Shown in pieces: positions 44,059 to 55,959 of a DNA stretch of 64,000 bases. The translations under genes and the position numbers were made by a program. How positions within the stretch are numbered: position 1 is the stretch's first letter; the number at the start of each line of letters is the position of its first letter. The stretch comes from Diogma glabrata (lineage: Eukaryota; Arthropoda; Insecta; Diptera; Cylindrotomidae), in NCBI GenBank assembly GCA_963693315.1, contig OY856188.1, positions 195,062,322 to 195,126,321 of the forward strand, written 5' to 3'. Under the pieces are notes generated by a model. That model saw only the letters and a program-made list of their open reading frames with translations. It searched no databases and was not told the DNA's origin.

Positions 44059-45040
44059 GTGGAACTGCAGAACGAAGTGAACACCTACTACATTTCGGAC
44101 TGTACGCCTAATATCCCTGATCTAGATAGACTGTTTACTGTCAAAATAGAGGCCAGTGAAGGAATCGAGAGCTACTTACAAACACTACCACCTAATGCCA
44201 GCATCTGGTATACGGATGGATCCCAAACTAAAGAAGGTACTGGTGCAGGGGTGTTTTGTCCCAGGGCCAAACGGGCGTTAGTACTGGGTGTCTCTGCAAC
44301 AGTACTTTAAGCTGAAATCTTTGCCATTAACTAATGTGCAATGCTGTGTGCCGAAAGAGGATACAGCAACACAGATATATACATTGTTTCTGATAGTCAG
44401 GCGACGCTATTAGCTCTGAAGCAGACGCGCTTCAACTCAAAGCTAGTATGGGAATGCTACCAGAATATACAAAAAAATTGCAGAAAATAATCGCGTAACA
44501 CTTGTGTGGGCATCTGGTCACACAGGAGTATACGGCAATGAAGTAGCAAACTCGCTAGCTAAGAAGGGCGCCACTGCAAAGTGGGAAAGACCAATGAGTC
44601 CAGAACCGTGCTTTGGATTAACCAAGAGCTCGCTCAAACGCGTTATCCAAAGCTGGGAGTAGGAACAAAATAAACAACTATGATGTATGCGGGAAGGTCT
44701 GCTGCACTCAAAAAAGTTTTTAGGAAACCTCCCCGTCTCCCCTCTTAAAACAATCGATCTTGAGAGAGAGTCTCTGAAGATATTAACATGGTGCGTGACA
44801 GGACACGGTCCAATAAATCACCACCTTAACAAATAGGCTTTGTTGCTTCCGACAGATGCAGATTCTGCAACTCGGAGGCAGAGACCATGGAGCACATTAT
44901 CTGTAACTGCTCTGATCTCGCATGGCGCAGATACATTAAACTCGGTCGAGGGAGACTAGCACTTCCTCTACCAAAAGGCATCAGTCCAATCCAGCTAATT
45001 AACTATGTTAAGGAGCTCGGATTCGACCACATTGCAATTC
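44059..45040 (+). pseudogene. ORF2 RNase H and zinc-finger tail (broken)
   Basis: WYTDGSQTKEGTGAGVFCP and LVLGVSATVL are in one frame, ending at a TAA where the other copy has Gln before AEIFA. Then come YIVSDSQATLLALK, a frameshift near 44475, GHTGVYGNEVANSLAKKGAT (the fourth acidic site is Asn), and the CCHC-type tail around CNSEAETMEHIICNC. It is the same domain order as 29742-30653. Confidence 0.75.
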
Positions 45041-45200
45041 TGCGGTGACATCGACGTCATCTGCACTATAACAACATCAGGGTTAAGCACAATAGATCTC
45101 TAAGTCGCAGTGCCACTCGAACTAGATAATAAATTAGTTCAGCCTCGACAACCACCAATAAAAAAAAAAAAAAATAAAAAAAAAAAAAAGGATGCAGAGA

Positions 45201-46585
45201 ACCTAATCTTTCTATTTATCTAAAAAAAATCAACTTTTTATTAACGGGGATAAAATAGGATTGTACCGAAACCCTTTACCTACGTTTCATAAAAATCGAT
45301 TTATAACTGTAAACTATAGCAGGGATAAACACCTTAAAAAAACTCTTTTACTGGAAGTTGGTAAGAAGAAGTATTAGAAACAGTACTAAAACCTTATATA
45401 CCAAATCTTAATGAGATTGAATGTCAGGCTAAGAAGTTTTTCAAGATAGACAGGTAAATATACAGGTGTTCGAGATACTCCGTTATTTTGTTTACTTTTG
45501 AATCGAATCCAGATCTTCCATTTTCCAGTAAACTCAGATCATATACCAAAGTTACATCAAGCTCGCATTCGTTTTTGAATTTTAAATTTTGACTCAAACA
45601 TTTTCGTTTTATTATAGATCGTCGAGACTTATGACCTATTCTGATCGAACATTATGAAGTATGTATTCTATAATTCGCATACTTAAAGATAAACTTTTTC
45701 GTATCAGATCAACTTTTGGAACAATGAGATTTTTTTTTATTCGTCAAATAATTCTTTTTGTCTACATACTCTTTATTTTTTTGAGGTCTTAATGATCCCA
45801 TTTAACTCTTTTCATGTAGCATAATAGTTAAACATTTTTTTAAGATTGCTTGAATAGGGTTACCTCATTTGATGTTAGTTCGTTGTTTTTATTTCTGATT
45901 GGGAATCGTTTTCATATATGGTTTTTTGTAGTTTCCACGAACACCAAAAATTCACTTTAAAAAATAAAGCTTCAATCTGATGCAGATCATCGGCAGGTAA
46001 TATTTTGTAACTGCTGTCTGTATTTTGTAACTCTTACGGTTACACGATATTGCATTTCGACGATCTGCATCATTATTTATGAAAAGTGATAATTCACGTC
46101 ACTCTGAAAATGTTTTGGAAATATTAGGAAAATGTTTTGTCAAATATTTCTTAATTACAAATCGCTTTTTCGAATTGTCATGAACACGGAAAATGAACAC
46201 TGAACAATAAACAAAAAATTCGGTCACTTCAACTTTTTTTTACAAACCGAATTTTTCATATCACATTTAAATCAAACTCAATTGACTTGTCTTCAATAAC
46301 AAAATATGATGGCAATTCGAATTCGATTTGTTACCAACAATTTACGGTCGGTCATTTTTATACGTTCCAAACCACTTCATTTCAAAAAAACGTCTACTAC
46401 ACGTAGTCTTCAACATGAAGAACAGTAACTAGAGTTTTCTTAACTCGCTACCTACAAGTGACGCTAAGTAACGCCTAATCGTAAAAAGCACTAAACTCTA
46501 CACTACATTTGGACCACGCCCACAATGTATAAACATCAGAAATTTGATTTTGGCCAACCCGGAAAACTCTCGTACGTACCAACAA
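45201..46585. other. Unassigned sequence after the non-LTR element
   Basis: I looked for the missing gypsy RT on the minus strand here and saw none. No gene or repeat boundary recognised. Confidence 0.4.
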
Positions 46586-46589
46586 AATT

Positions 46590-48975
46590 CCCAGGTAAGC
46601 AAAAGCTAAGGGGCCAAACCTGGGCCAAGCCCGCGCCATAGCTTTTGGAGTTTTGGCCAAGCTTGACATTTTCAAACGGCCCACGCTTGGGCCAAGCTTT
46701 GTCTGATGTCCTGTAGCCAAGTGTGGCCAGGTCTACCAAACCAATATTTTTCCAGGTCTCCTTTAAATGTGTGGGGAGAGGTTGTGGAAAGAGGTTGTGG
46801 AAAGAGTAACATATATGAATTGTCTGATGTCCTATAGCCAAGTCTGGCCAGGTCTACCAAACCAATATTTTTCCAGGTCTCCTTTAAATGTGTGGGAAGA
46901 GGTTGTGGAAAGAGGTTGTGGAAAGAGTAACATATATGAAAAATATGGAGGGGCTGAAATCTCACAGCTCTGAGATATCAAGACTTCGGTCTGGGTTAAG
47001 GATTTTGATATAGTTTTCGGCAAAAAACTTTTATAAGGACATGGTTTTTAGTTTTGGGCAGCGATGTATATCAAACATAACTCTTTGTTAAGTACAAGTA
47101 TGTTTTTATCTCTGTTTAGAAATTTATTACAAAACTAACACGAAACATCAATACGATGCCGGAAAATTATAATCAAAATTCCAAAAATAGTGTTAAATTA
47201 AATAAAATCAAACTTTTTTCTTAATTCCAAAAATATTCCAAAAATTAGAATAAAATCAAATATTTAACTTTTTTTAACTCCAATAATATTCCAAAAATTC
47301 TTAACAATTTAAACTTTTCCAAAATTCCATAAATATTGCAAAAATTATTACAAATCAAAAATTCAAACTTTTTTCAAAATTCCAAAAATTATAATAAAAT
47401 CAAAAATTAAAAATTTTTCAAAATTCTAAAAATATTCCAAAAATTCTTACAAAATCAAAAAATGAAACTTTTTTCAAAATTCTATGTGTATGTATAAAAT
47501 TCAAAAATTCCATTTTTTTCAAAATTCTAAAAATATTGCAAAAATTATAACAAAATCAAAAATTGAAACTTTTTTCAAAATTCCAAAAATATTCTAAAAA
47601 TTAAAATAAAATCAAATATTTAAACTTTTTCTAAATTCCAATAATATTCCAAAAATTCTTAAAAATTCAAACTTTTTCCAAAATTCTAAAAATATCAAAT
47701 ATCAATACAAATATCAATACAAAATCAAAAATTGAAAATTTTTTCAAAATTCCAAAAATTATAATAAAATCAAAAATTAAAAACTTTTCAAAATTCTAAA
47801 AATATTCAAAAAATTCTTACAAAATCAAAAATTAAAACTTTTTCCAAAATTCTAAAAATATTGCAAAAATTATTACAAAATCAAAAATACAAACTTTTTT
47901 CAAAATTCCAAAAATATTTCAAAAACTGCAACAAATTCAAAAATTTCCATGTCCAATTTCATTTTCAATTACATTTACGTCATAAAGCTACATTTTTTTT
48001 TCAAAAAATTTGTCTAAAAAAATAAATGAAATCATTTTTTGACACACTTGACATTATTTTTTTGACAAACTTATAATGCCATAATTCTCTATAATAATAA
48101 TAAAATTTCATGTCATACATACTATTAATTTTATTTTTTTCTAAAAAAATTGGGTTAAAAAATAAATAAAAACCTATCTTTTGACACACTTGACAACATT
48201 TTTTTGACAAACTTATAATGCCATAATTCTCAATGATAATAATAAAATTTCATTTCAAACAAACAATTTTATTTATTTCCAAAAAATTGGGTAAAAAAAT
48301 AAATAAAAATCTTTCTTTTGACACCCTTGACAACATTTTTTTGACAAACTTATAATGCAATAATCTAGTTTTTGATCTCACATACCAATCCCTACCATCA
48401 AGATTTCTCCAAATTCAATGTTCCTACTCGTAATCACTTAAAATGAACGTTTTTTAAGCTAAAAATATGATAATTTGCCATTTTTGACACACTTAATGAT
48501 TTTTTTGACACACTTCCGGTACAGTTATTGAACACAGCGTCCTTTCAGACCTGTCCCTTGAGTATACCTATTTTTAGAAAAAAAAAATTTTGAAATCCGT
48601 CCAGCGGTTTACCCTGCAGATAATGACGGCCGGCAGACAGACATACATTTTTTTTTTGCTTTTTTAGAATCAGTAGGTCCTAAAACGTCGAGAAATGCCA
48701 AAAAAAGTGGGGGTAAGAATTTCACTTTGGGCTCATGAATGTAATACTTAGGTCTATCAGACCGAAGTAATAAAGATAAACATAATATGGCCTGTACATG
48801 TTTACAATGCATTACACTGGTTAATAACAGGTAATATAATAAACTGAACCTTGGTTCAGTCTAGTTATTTACAACTGGCCCAGACTGAAACCAAAGCTAA
48901 CTAGCCAAGGCTTGGCTCGCTAATACTAGCCTGACATTGGTCTGTTGCTTAATATTGGCAGAACCTACCCGGGTT
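46590..48975. mobile_element. Family Z MITE split by family X copy d
   Basis: The left part (46590-46939) and right part (48771-48975) together match 33683-34095. Ends are TTCCCAGGTAAG and CTACCCGGGTTAG. The left part contains a tandem duplication of about 118 bp, GTCTGATGTCCTGTAGCC... at 46701 and again at 46820, absent from the other copy. Confidence 0.6.
46940..48770 (-). repeat. Family X copy d, full length, inserted in a Z MITE
   Basis: Starts AAAATATGGAGGGGCTGAAA and ends ...GGTCTATCAGACCGAAGTAA. The uninterrupted Z copy at 33880-33905 shows the empty site, so both ends are set to within a few bases. The word ACTTCGGTCTG occurs near both ends in opposite orientation (46980 and 48760). 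The body has TTCCAAAAATATT-type units (47170-47900) and three GACACACTTGACAACATT units of about 120 bp (48040-48350). Non-coding, 1.83 kb. Confidence 0.7.
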
Positions 48976-49970
48976 AGTTAGAAAAATAAGGTTTACATTG
49001 TATGTAAACCATAACAGTTGTATATAGTTACAGTTGTATGTTGGTAAATGGGATCTGTCAAATGTAGCTTATCAAAAGCAACTAGCACTTTTATACTTTT
49101 CGACTTGTCATGTTCGAAATAAAAGCAAATGTTTTTTGTCCTGTCTAGCTCGAGACTACTACGTTGCGAATCCAATACATAAACGTCAAAGCACCAAAAG
49201 AAATTATAATTTTCTTTTCAGTCTAAAAAAATATCGCCATTCTCGTAAAAAAAAAACTAAAACCATATCTAAATATGAAATAATTTTTATAAAAATAATT
49301 TAATTTTTCAAATCATAATAAAAAAAAATTAAAGGAGAAAGTAGAAATAATAGTAAAAACGAAAAACCTCACTCTTCTATTTGTGGATGATTTAATGCAC
49401 GACCGACAAGTACACATATAAAAATTAACTTTAAATTTTGGCCAAACCTCTCATACTATTTTTTCACTTAGTTTTCGTTTGTCTATTACTTTGTACTGTG
49501 TAATAGTTTGTAGTGTTAACGAAACAAGTAATATCAATTATTATAAATTTACTTACGAGTGCATAATATTTTTCATTTTTCTTAATCTTATTTACCATTC
49601 CTTGTTGTTGTCTGACGTCGTTTTGTCTCATATCTTGACTTTTTTGTTGCTTGTTTTAGTTACATCTTAATCGTTTAACATAATTGGTGTGTCTTGGAAA
49701 ATTTTAAAAAAAATTAGAAGTAATTAGTTTTTAATTAATAATCTTTTAGTTTATGGTGTGATGTGCGAAGGCGAAACAAGTTTTTTTTTAAATTTTTATT
49801 TCAAGTGAATCTTAAAGATTTATGTGAAAATTGGTGCAAAAATAGTGAAAAAAATAATTGGGGAATATGAATTGTATGAATAGAAAAATCATGAAATAAA
49901 ATTTATAATTAAAGTGTTTATTTAATTTAATAAAATTTTATTGTGATACTAAACAAAAACATATTATAAA
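48976..49970 (+). other. Sequence upstream of an isolated first exon
   Basis: AT-rich, with no transposon recognised after 48976. The last few hundred bases may be promoter and 5' UTR for the exon at 49971. No TATA box or initiator could be singled out. Confidence 0.35.
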
Positions 49971-50138
49971 ATGGGATTTGATATGATAAGAACAACTCGA
50001 ACGCAAACGCCACAAAGTCATCGTAGGAGTACACCAAATAATAATGGGAAAAGTGGTGATGCCAGTTGTATATCGAATTGGAGTACACATGGATTTTTAA
50101 AACGTGGTTTAAGGAGATGGGGTTCAACAGGATCTTGG
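49971..50138 (+). CDS. Isolated first coding exon (56 codons), unrecognised protein
   Basis: The start ATTATAAAATGG has a good insect translation context. The peptide reads MGFDMIRTTRTQTPQSHRRS, then NGKSGDASCISNWSTHGFLK and RGLRRWGSTGSW, ending at a GTAATG donor in phase 0. It is basic, Ser/Thr-rich and clearly more coding-like than its surroundings; the frame closes four codons past the donor. I do not recognise the family. It may be an alternative first exon of the PH/RhoGAP-like gene, since the exon missing after 13512 must also start in phase 0, or the first exon of a nested gene. No later exon was found up to 64000. Confidence 0.5.
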
Positions 50139-50865
50139 GTAATGTTTTGAACAATTTATGTTGTGATATTTTAATTTAAGAAATAAAATTCGATGGATAA
50201 ATGATTTATTTATGATGCAGATATGCGATTAAGTAAATGGTATTTTTGTGATCAGTTAAGTTAATGCGTGCTGATCAACAAAGGTGGCAATCTAAAAATC
50301 TGACGACAAAACTACGGTGCATTAACCAGGTATGTGCAACGCAGCAAACCTGAAGTAACATACACCATCAGTTTCAATCTTGGAATTTATTTTAAATAAT
50401 GATTTATTTGGACAAATTTGATCTTAAACCATGGAATGCGAAAATAAACAAAATTATTAATCGTTTGAGAAGGACATTCTAAAATGAATTTATATAAAGT
50501 TGAACTATAAAACATTTATAGATTAATTTTTGAAAAAAGTTCATATCTTTTTTTTTAGTCCTTTGATACGGAATTGCAATAAAAAAATTCCTTCTCGTTT
50601 TGGTTTCATTGACTGCAAATATATCAAAACCGATTTTTATGGTAATAATTATAAGTTTTATTTGGTAGATATTTTTGGGTTTGCAGTTAACGTCATTTTT
50701 CTTGAATAAATCACTGATTGATACCTTGAAATATTTTAGTCAAAATATTTTTTTCGGTTGCATTTAATTTAAATGATAATCAGTATATGAATATGGAAAA
50801 ATAATTGGTAAATGTTAAATAGACTACGCAGCTAGAACTGTTTACGCTTGTTGTACACGGTCTGG
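50139..50865 (+). other. AT-rich sequence after the first exon
   Basis: Nothing recognised before the copia relic. Confidence 0.35.
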
Positions 50866-50951
50866 GTATATTGTGTGTCGAAGTGTTCTACATACGGAGT
50901 TGTAAGGTATTTACAACAACTCTGTTAATTCGAATGAAAACATTCCAATGT

Positions 50952-51650
50952 TCATTTGATTCCAAGCATAGTTCGCAAAAACTGCAACTTTCTCCTTGGT
51001 TGCGTTTTTGTCATAATGTTAGCCACTTGATTATCATTAGGAACGTACTGCAAATCAAACACATCTTCTATATATTTCTCACTTATAAAGTAGTACCTGA
51101 CGTGTTTCGTCCTTTTATGAAATTCTGGATTTTTCACCACTCGCATGGCACTTTGATTGTCCATGAACAATGAACACGGGCTGAGATTTTTCTCCAACAA
51201 TTCTGAAACTAAATTTTTTAACCATATCATCTCCTTCACTGAATTTGATGCCGAAATATATTCCGACACCGTTGTCGACAAAGTGACTGATTTTTGTCTT
51301 TCTGATGACCAACTTACTACGCTATCACCCAGCATAAACATATATCTAGATATAGATCTTTTCGTACTCAAATCACCAGCAAAATCTGTATCACTGTAAC
51401 CATTCAATAATAATTGATTGTTGTAACCATAAAGAATTCCTATATCGATTGTTCCTTTCAAATATTTAAAAATTATTTTGACTGCATTTACATGCAGCAC
51501 TGTAGGGTTCTCAAAATACCTACTTACTTTGCCAACTGCAAAGCTGATATCAGGTCTTGTACCCACTGATAAGTAAATCAAACTACCCACTGCTTCTCTA
51601 TAATATAGAAAATTTCTATTATCTGAACATTGATCAATCTCAAAACACAA
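50952..51650 (-). pseudogene. Copia RNase H, still open frame
   Basis: 232 codons with copia-type features: YREAVGSLIYLSVGTRPDIS, FKYLKGTIDIGILYG, NGYSDTDFAGD (first Asp), VVSWSSERQKSVTLSTTVSE (Glu), LFMDNQSAMRVVKNPEFHKR (third Asp) and TKHVRYYFISEKY. It ends LRTMLGIK followed by a stop, as in many copia Pol proteins. It is separated from RT by a break near 51690 and has no start of its own. Confidence 0.75.
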
Positions 51651-51699
51651 AAAACATCTTCAAATGGTTTTATTTCAAACTCAGCATTTAAAAATGTTA

Positions 51700-52428
51700 T
51701 TATATTACTGATTCAATAAAAAGTTCATTATCTGCGACCAATAAACCGTCGTCTACGTAGATTATACCACCATCACAATTACGAATGAAAACACTCCTAA
51801 TAAATTTTGTAAACTTCTTATTCCAGCATCTTGATGCCGGTTTTAGACCATACAGACTCTTTAAGAGTTTACAAACTTTAGTTGATCCATCATTATAACC
51901 CTTTGACTGGTTCATGTAGATCGTTTCTACAAGATTTCCATTTAGAAAAGCGGTTTTGATATCGAATTGTCGTAACTTCATATACTTTGCTGCTGCTATT
52001 GCAAGTATTGACCTAACTGATATGAATTTAACTACTGCACTAAATGTCTCACAGTAGTCGACACAATATTCCTGGGTAAAACCTTTTACCACTAATCGTG
52101 CCTTGTACTTTCCATGAGGATTGTGTTTTAATTTATACACCCATCGATTGTTAATCACTTTCTGGTTGTCTGGAGGATCAACCAGCATCCAAGTTTTATT
52201 TTTAATGAGGGAATTGTATTCCTCGTTCATAGCATCTTGCCAACTTTTAGCATCAACTGAAGTCGTTGCTTGATCATAGTTTCTTGATTTATCACATACT
52301 GCCAACATCGATATATGACTTGTTGCCTTACAGCATGTATTCAATTTATTCGATTCACTTCTATTACGTAATCGTTTATCAATGACATTTCTCTTATTTA
52401 AATTACGTAATTGACTTCCATCCTTCAC
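51700..52428 (-). pseudogene. Copia reverse transcriptase (truncated)
   Basis: Features: WQDAMNEEYNSLIKNKTWML, NNRWVYKLKHNPHGKYKARL, QEYCVDYCETFSAVVKFISV, MKLRQFDIKTAFLNGNLVE (motif A), KVCKLLKSLYGLKPASRCW (motif B) and IIYVDDGLLVADN (motif C, YVDD intact). The frame stops right after ELFIESVI, and the region joining it to RNase H is shortened. Upstream, integrase is only traces. Confidence 0.75.
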
Positions 52429-52870
52429 TGCACCTTTTGAACCTGATTGAGCTGTTTCAACTGTGTCATTGTTATCACTCTCATCAGATAGTAATATTAT
52501 ATTACATCTTTTTCAATTATACCACGTAAATCCTCAACGGGCTCATCATTTATGGGAATAATACTTTTAGGTTCTTCTTCCATCAAATTTAATTCGATTC
52601 AGAATATATGTGGCCATAGTAACCGCTTTCGCCCAAAATTCAAGGCTTAATTCCGAAGAATGAATCATAGTACGTGCTTCCGTGCTTCCGTGTTCCGGCG
52701 TGTATGGAACAGTCAGTCAATACCTGTTACATTAAAAAATTTAGCTAAATCATTATTCAAAAATTCTCCTCCATTGTCCGAGTGTAAAACTTTAACTACA
52801 TGATCTTTGGTCATATTCATGTATCTGCTTAGTAAAATTCTTGATGTTTATTGTCATCAGATTTTTGCTT

Positions 52871-54640
52871 CAAAAAATACACAAAACGAAAATGTGCATA
52901 GTCATTTTTCCAAAATAAAAAGTATCTTGATCCACCAATTGAGTCAACCTGCATGTTTCCACACACATAGTGATAGATTATATCTCCACATGACTTTGAC
53001 TTTTCTTTTCTTCATTTAAAACTGCTACGATGATGTTTAATAATTAATTATTAATTAATTATTAATTAATTAATTAATTAATAATTTAATATTTAAATGA
53101 CATAGGTTTGTTTACAATATTCGCAACAATAGTTTCATCAAAATGAGTGAGTTTAATTTCCAGCAATCCTGAGATACTGTTAATATAGTTAATATATAAT
53201 ATATTAATATTATGCTGCCACGAGAGCTTTGAAAGCTAGATTGGGAGTGGTAAGCCGTTGCTGGAGTGTGTTGCGGTTTTATTATTTTTATGAGATCAGT
53301 TAAGACTCTTATACAATCAAATTCTCTTGACAAGCAGCAATATCAAAGCGAATAAACATTCCCGACAGACCAGTGTAATATTAACAGTTATTAAAACAAG
53401 ATGCTTAAAGTATATATTGTTGTCATACATGTGATCCTGCCACATGTTGAAAAGTGAGGCTTTCGAGAATGGAATTATATGCGAATGAATTTAAGCTTGA
53501 CTAAAGAGTACTTTTTTGCACATTGACTCTAATTATCATTCTCTTCTGTTTTACGATGTGAAACGCACTAGTATTCGAATAGAATAATGTTTTGCATATG
53601 CCCACATCATCCAATTTGTAAGTTTTACTTCCACAGTTTACCAGTGGCTAAACTGTTGTCTACTATGTTTCCGTTTCATGGTTGTTAAAAACTTTTGTCG
53701 CAACCCGAGTCGAAATTTAACTACTCTTTAAAACCTACAGATTCTACTATGTAGAATTTAGAATATTTAAGTGATACTTATTTTCAATAGAAAAATAATA
53801 TCTACATAACTCTTTCAAAAGCGAGTTACCGGAAAAAATCGATTTGAGTTGTTAAAACTAGGCGTTAAAAATAAATTTTCTTTTGGTCTTCTGTAATAAT
53901 AACGAAGAGAAACGAAATTTATTTAATGATAATCAACAAGAGAAAAGAAAGAATAAGAATAGGAAAATAAAAAGCATTTTTGTTGGTTCATTCTAACATG
54001 GCTGGTTTTATTTAACATTTTAGGAAATAATTTACATGCGTTTAATCTTAAATTGAATAATTTTTATTTATTATTTGCATATAAAATTATGTGCGAAAGA
54101 AATTTTTTAGTGAAGGTAATGAAAACAATCTCGTTAACCAAACGGGCTCTTTCAATAATTAATTTTAGTGATTTAAAAAAATTATTATATATTTTTAATA
54201 TTTTTTATTTGTCTTGTTTCATGTCGATCTATCGAAATTTTTATTTAATTTTTCATAATATTGAGAAAATTATGGAAAATTAGAATTATTTTCTACACAT
54301 AATTCAAATATATGTAACATTTAAAAAATGGCGAAAAAATGGACGCATCATTTACAAATACAATCACATTCATACATTTTCAATCTAGAACTTAAATATA
54401 CGACCGCTATGTTTAGTTTGTTTGTCGGGTTTGATATGGAATCGATCGGTATCGTAAATAGCTTTTGAAGATTCAAATAAGATGTTATTTTTGTACGTTT
54501 ATAGAATTGATAGGACTTATCAAGTTCTTAGAATATGATAAGTACTTAGTAAGGTCTTGAAAAATAGGCTTATTTAGGTGTTAAGCAGTATTTTAAGAAT
54601 AAGTAGTCCGTAAATAGGTTTTTGAGATTTTAATTAGATG
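52871..54640. other. AT-rich sequence with TTAATTAA runs
   Basis: A TTAATTAATTA simple repeat lies at 53037-53090 and AATATATAATATATT at 53190-53215. No gene was supported; the frames at 52807 and 54053 have no protein character. Confidence 0.4.
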
Positions 54641-54654
54641 TTTTTTGTTTTGAT

Positions 54655-54745
54655 AAAAGTGTTGTGTAGTAGGAATCACAAAATGTGTCACAATAACACA
54701 TAGATACCTTTTAAGACCTAAGTCCCACAACAACATGCGATCTGA
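54655..54745 (-). repeat. Jockey-like 3' terminus fragment
   Basis: ATGTGTCACAATAACACATA and CCTTTTAAGACCTAAGTCCC match the reverse complement of the 3' end at 35330-35425. Only about 90 bp are present, another tail-only insertion. Confidence 0.6.
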
Positions 54746-54924
54746 ACGCGAGAGAATATTTCGTCAACATTCTAATCAACATCCTAAGTCACGAGTGTAG
54801 GTAGAGTCATTATTAATTGTTGTCAATCAATGCGAAACTAATATCTGACGCAAGCTCAATTTATTGCTATATTTGTGGTTAGGAGAAATGAAATCCGAAA
54901 TATAGACAACTTTAGGGGTATTTT

Positions 54925-55405
54925 AAATTGGAGGGTTTTCTTGTGAGAAATTAAGCTTAAGTACATATTGGAAGTCACTTGAATTTTGCAATTCGAAATA
55001 ATTATTCATTTTCTCTAAAATTCCTTTAGAAAATTTTTTTTTGTTTCGTGCCAGGATTCGAACTACCACTCATCAGAAACACATGTTCAAATCCCGTGTG
55101 TCTTACACAACTTAGCCGCAGCGGCGATGACGAACCATATTTTAATTTTCATGTTCAGATAATTTCTAAATTGAAACTTCATCATTTTTTCATATTAACT
55201 TAAGTTGAATCTTTTTTTAAGTTGAATCTCGGATTTGAACTGATGTCTCTGATGAGTGTGAGTTGGAATGGCACGAAACACAAAAGATTGCTCTAAAAGA
55301 ATTTTAGAGAAAATGAAAAATTATTTCGAATTGCAAAATTCAAGTGACTTCCAATAAGCTTAAGCTTATATAACTTAAGCTTATTTGCTCACAAAAAACC
55401 CCTCC
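54925..55405. repeat. Head-to-head pair of tRNA-derived SINEs
   Basis: The left copy reads on the minus strand (about 55135 down to 54925), the right on plus (about 55220-55405). Both share a tRNA-like head and a body with TTTTAGAGAAAATGAA, TTATTTCGAATTGC and AAATTCAAGTGACTTCCAAT. The left head contains CGGCTAAGTTGTGTAAGAC (A-box-like) and GTAGTTCGAATCCTGGC (B-box-like). The right head is worn. The pair forms a 480-bp palindrome with about 90 bp between heads. Confidence 0.55.
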
Positions 55406-55959
55406 AAGTTAAATAGTATGTTTTTAAATTTTGTAGGAGTTAATAAGTTTATCGAAAATAAAAAGATCTTATTTACATGTAATTATGGATGAAAAGTACT
55501 AAAATGGGTTCATTTGAGATTGTCTACTACTTAAATCGTAGTTAAAGTTCGACTCGGGAAGTGTTAAAAAAAGTAAGGCTGTGTATCAGTTTGCTATATA
55601 TGCATAACAACCATCATCTTGACAACTCCTGCATCGGGTCTACAAATCTTATTAGGGACTCCTCATCACCATATATACTTAATAGTGGGTGCTTAAGATT
55701 ACGAAAAGGCTCAACGGCTCCTGGGTACAGATGTAAATTTACCGGTAAAATATATTTGTGGTAATTTTACCGTAAAATTACCGGTAAGATTGGTAAAATT
55801 GGTAAAATTGGTAACATTGGTAAAATATAAAACTTTTTCAAAACATTTAAATATAGTTGCAATTTCATTAAATTCAAAATTGATGACTATCACATTCATT
55901 TCTAGTTTATGAAAACATAAAATGCATATCAAATATACTATTATCGAGGGTAAATATCC

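Larger units (their letters stand above)
42330..45187 (+). mobile_element. 5'-truncated non-LTR retrotransposon (R1/I-like), 2.86 kb
   Basis: It has a 13-bp target duplication and an A-rich tail (45160-45189). The element starts after the endonuclease region and contains RT, RNase H and a short 3' UTR (CACAATAGATCTCTAAGTCG, CAGTGCCACTCGAA) shared with the copy at 29721-30738. It lies next to a gypsy relic. All reading frames are broken, yet the target duplication is perfect. Confidence 0.85.
50870..52870 (-). mobile_element. Ty1/copia relic: integrase end, RT, RNase H
   Basis: Minus-strand Pol remains in the copia order integrase-RT-RNase H. Traces of the integrase core (LHSDNGGEFLNNDLAKFF) lie at about 52810-52720, then RT and RNase H. 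Gag and protease are missing. No LTR was identified at either side; 50870-50950 may contain the 3' edge. Confidence 0.75.

Noticed and set aside
45201..46500. Missing gypsy RT continuing beyond the non-LTR insertion
   Set aside because: Minus-strand translation showed no RT motifs, so the gypsy relic is treated as ending near 42316.
46475..47023. Four overlapping minus-strand ORFs of 63-101 residues
   Set aside because: They share repeated segments created by the 118-bp tandem duplication in a non-coding MITE.
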